In this document: positions 4,811 to 6,481 of the stretch, in pieces
Numbering within the stretch: the stretch's first letter is position 1
Layout: every line of letters begins with the position of its first letter
Assembly (NCBI GenBank): GCA_027294925.1
Contig: JAPULM010000557.1
Coordinates: 1-6,481, forward strand
DNA from: a bacterium
Lineage (GTDB): Bacteria > Tectomicrobia > Entotheonellia > Entotheonellales > Entotheonellaceae
Direction: 5' to 3'
DNA: 6,481 bases
Program-made: the position numbers and the translations under genes
Notes under the pieces: generated by a model
The model's database searches: none
What the model was told of the DNA's origin: nothing
What the model saw: only the letters and a program-made list of their open reading frames with translations

Positions 4811-6361
4811 GTGAGGCGCAACTTACTCATTAAACTCGCTGTAGTTGGTCTGGTGATTATTACCAGTGCCGTTTTGGCGCTGCCTCCCTCCAAGGAGAAA
4901 ATCCATTTAGGCCTGGATTTACAGGGTGGATTGCATCTGGTTTTGGAGGTTGAGGTTGATAAAGCCGTTGAACAGACGCTTGAACGTACTGCAGGTTTCG
5001 TACGCAAAGCGTTGCGCGCGCGTGGGGTGAAAATTGTCTCGGCAGAGCCGAATGCGTTGCAGGGATTGCGCCTGGTGTTTGCAGAAGCGCCAGACGCCGA
5101 AGTGGTGACGGAGGTCTTACAAAATCAGATTGATGCGCCTGTGCAGCAGCAATCACCAGAGGTCTGGCTGGTCGATTTTCCTAGCGATGAATTACGGCGA
5201 ATTCGTACCGGGGCCGTCGATCAGGTGCTCGAAAAAATTCGCAATCGGATTGATCAATTCGGGGTAAGCGAACCCAGCATTAGTAAGCAGGGTGTGCAAC
5301 GTATTGTGGTGCAGTTGCCTGGCCTTGATGATCCTCAGCGCGCCATTGCACTGATTGGCAGGACGGCACAGCTTGAGTTCAAGCTGGTCCATTCGCGCCC
5401 ATCTTCTCCCGAGGCCGAACCACCATCTGGTACAGAGCTGCTTTACATGAAAGATAAAGACCCGCAGACGGGGCGGCTGGTTCGGGGGCAGCCCTATTTT
5501 GTTGGACGACGCGCCTTGTTAACGGGTGAGATGTTGGCCGATGCGCGCGCCTTGCCGGATCGGTCTAATTTTGGCCAGTACTACGTCAGTATGCGGCTGA
5601 ATGGGCGCGGTAAGCGAATTTTTGCGCGGCTGACGCAGGAGAATGTTGGTAAACTTCTGGCCATTGTTTTGGATGACAGTATCTTTTCCGCTCCCCAGAT
5701 TCGGGAACCGATTCCCGGCGGTGAAGCTCAAATCACAGGGACATTTACGCCCGAAGAAGCGCGTGACTTGGCTATCGTTTTGCGGGAAGGTTCCCTTCCT
5801 GCTCCGGTCAAGATTATTGAAAATCGTTCGGTGGGACCCTCTCTCGGTAGCGATTCGATTCAACAGGGGGTAAACTCGGTTTTGCTCGGTGGTGCCTTGG
5901 TCGTTCTGTTTATGATCGTGTACTACAGATGGTCCGGCGTTGTTGCTGTCTTTGCGTTGGGACTCAATTTACTCATCATGATGGGTATACTTGCCCTTCC
6001 CAATCTTGGCGCCACGCTGACCTTACCCGGTATTGCGGGCATTATTCTGACCGTTGGTATGGCGGTGGACGCCAATGTGTTGATTTTCGAGCGTATCCGT
6101 GAAGAGTTGCGCCTGGGTAAATCTGTGCAAGCGTCAGTCAGCGCTGGCTTTCAGAAAGCTTTGACGACGATTCTGGACGCCAATGTGACCACGCTCATTG
6201 CGGCTGTGGTCCTGCTTCAATTTGGCTCGGGACCGGTGAAAGGTTTTGCGGTAACCTTGGCGATTGGCATTGTTGCCAGTATGTTTACGGCGTTGTTTGT
6301 CAGCCGTACTGTATTTGAAACCGTCTTCAACTTGCGTCGTGTAACCAAACTCAGTATTTGA
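4811..6361 (+). CDS. secD: Protein translocase subunit SecD
   Basis: A 516-aa inner-membrane RND-type protein that, with SecF, uses the proton motive force to pull preproteins out of SecYEG on the periplasmic side. Order of parts: TM1 (about 7-24); the signature 'HLGLDLQGGLHLVLEVEV' (32-49); the periplasmic P1 base with 'VLEKIRNRIDQFGVSEPSI' (139-157) and 'GRTAQLEFKLV' (183-193); the P1 head (about 230-315); 'LREGSLPAPVKIIENRSVGPSLG' (324-346); then five TM helices (about 355-505) including 'VGMAVDANVLIFERIREE', where Asp420 corresponds to the conserved proton-pathway Asp. E. coli SecD (615 aa) is longer; this length is common in other phyla. GTG 4811 is chosen because AGGGGG (4801-4806) precedes it and it gives the usual short basic tail 'MRRNLLIKL' before TM1. 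A TTG at 4790 would add seven residues and is also possible. No truncation or missing motif. secF follows 34 bp later. Confidence 0.97.
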   Translation: MRRNLLIKLAVVGLVIITSAVLALPPSKEKIHLGLDLQGGLHLVLEVEVDKAVEQTLERTAGFVRKALRARGVKIVSAEPNALQGLRLVFAEAPDAEVVTEVLQNQIDAPVQQQSPEVWLVDFPSDELRRIRTGAVDQVLEKIRNRIDQFGVSEPSISKQGVQRIVVQLPGLDDPQRAIALIGRTAQLEFKLVHSRPSSPEAEPPSGTELLYMKDKDPQTGRLVRGQPYFVGRRALLTGEMLADARALPDRSNFGQYYVSMRLNGRGKRIFARLTQENVGKLLAIVLDDSIFSAPQIREPIPGGEAQITGTFTPEEARDLAIVLREGSLPAPVKIIENRSVGPSLGSDSIQQGVNSVLLGGALVVLFMIVYYRWSGVVAVFALGLNLLIMMGILALPNLGATLTLPGIAGIILTVGMAVDANVLIFERIREELRLGKSVQASVSAGFQKALTTILDANVTTLIAAVVLLQFGSGPVKGFAVTLAIGIVASMFTALFVSRTVFETVFNLRRVTKLSI

Positions 6362-6395
6362 CCGAATCTGACGTCATTATGAGTGTGGAGTAACC

Positions 6396-6481
6396 ATGCT
6401 GGAATTTGTTCCTTCTGGGCTACAGATTGATTTTCTCCGTAAGGCAAAAGCGGCAATCATCCTGTCGGTGCTTGTTATTCT
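6396..6481 (+). CDS. secF: Protein translocase subunit SecF, N-terminal fragment cut by window end
   Basis: Only the first 28 codons are in the window. 'MLEFVPSGLQIDFLRKAKAA' followed by a hydrophobic stretch matches the SecF N-terminus: a short 'IDF' segment, a basic patch, then TM1. SecF pairs with SecD in the RND-like export motor. The ATG at 6396 is backed by TGGAG (6386-6390) at 5 nt spacing and by its position 34 bp after the secD stop, the standard order. The rest (about 270-290 residues) lies beyond the right edge. Confidence 0.9.
   Translation, partial: MLEFVPSGLQIDFLRKAKAAIILSVLVI

Noticed and set aside
1..6481. CRISPR array, tRNA/rRNA genes, insertion sequence ends or transposase
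   Set aside because: No spaced direct repeats, cloverleaf, rRNA-like stretch or transposase motif seen; the rearrangement near 3284 shows no mobile element.

Overview
The window comes from a bacterium and has three parts: an accessory block with two intact genes (1-2369, minus strand), a strip of decayed genes (about 2571-3319, plus strand), and a housekeeping block (3316-6481) made of a TPR membrane protein gene divergent from the start of a yajC-secD-secF operon. The taxon cannot be fixed from sequence alone. Base composition is moderate, with no strong GC or AT bias. The TPR protein with its 'PGAGHLYLG...GWYLGNI' tail and the short SecD (about 516 aa, against about 615 in E. coli) suggest a non-model Gram-negative lineage of the deltaproteobacterial / Nitrospirota / NC10 / Tectomicrobia kind. 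This is a low-confidence guess.

Accessory block. A 455-aa protein with the layout of an aminoglycoside/choline-kinase-like phosphotransferase (APH fold) is followed 9 bp later, on the same strand, by a PLP-dependent class I/II aminotransferase that runs off the left edge. The phosphotransferase keeps the ATP-site Lys, the catalytic-loop Asn and the metal-binding Asp, but has Gly where the catalytic-loop Asp belongs. It is therefore a candidate pseudokinase. The two genes look co-transcribed from a promoter near 2439-2468.

Decayed strip. Diverging from that pair is a broken cysteine hydrolase of the isochorismatase / N-carbamoylsarcosine amidase family. All three catalytic residues (Asp, Lys, Cys) are still encoded, but they are spread over two reading frames. 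A further piece of the protein is in the third frame, and the C-terminal part is gone. Right after it lies the first ~17 codons of what looks like a luciferase-like monooxygenase (LLM flavin oxidoreductase), cut off where the 3' end of the TPR gene begins. This reads as the wreck of a small catabolic operon, and it marks a rearrangement junction beside the Sec operon.

Housekeeping block. The TPR protein (signal peptide, about four helical repeats, a two-helix membrane module, C-terminal Phe) is transcribed leftward from a good sigma70-type promoter. The yajC-secD-secF genes run rightward and encode the accessory subcomplex of the SecYEG translocon, in which SecD and SecF use the proton motive force to complete protein export. 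The divergent intergenic region holds a perfect 9-bp palindrome, a second inverted repeat over the minus-strand -10, and a terminator-like hairpin just before yajC. SecF is cut by the right edge.
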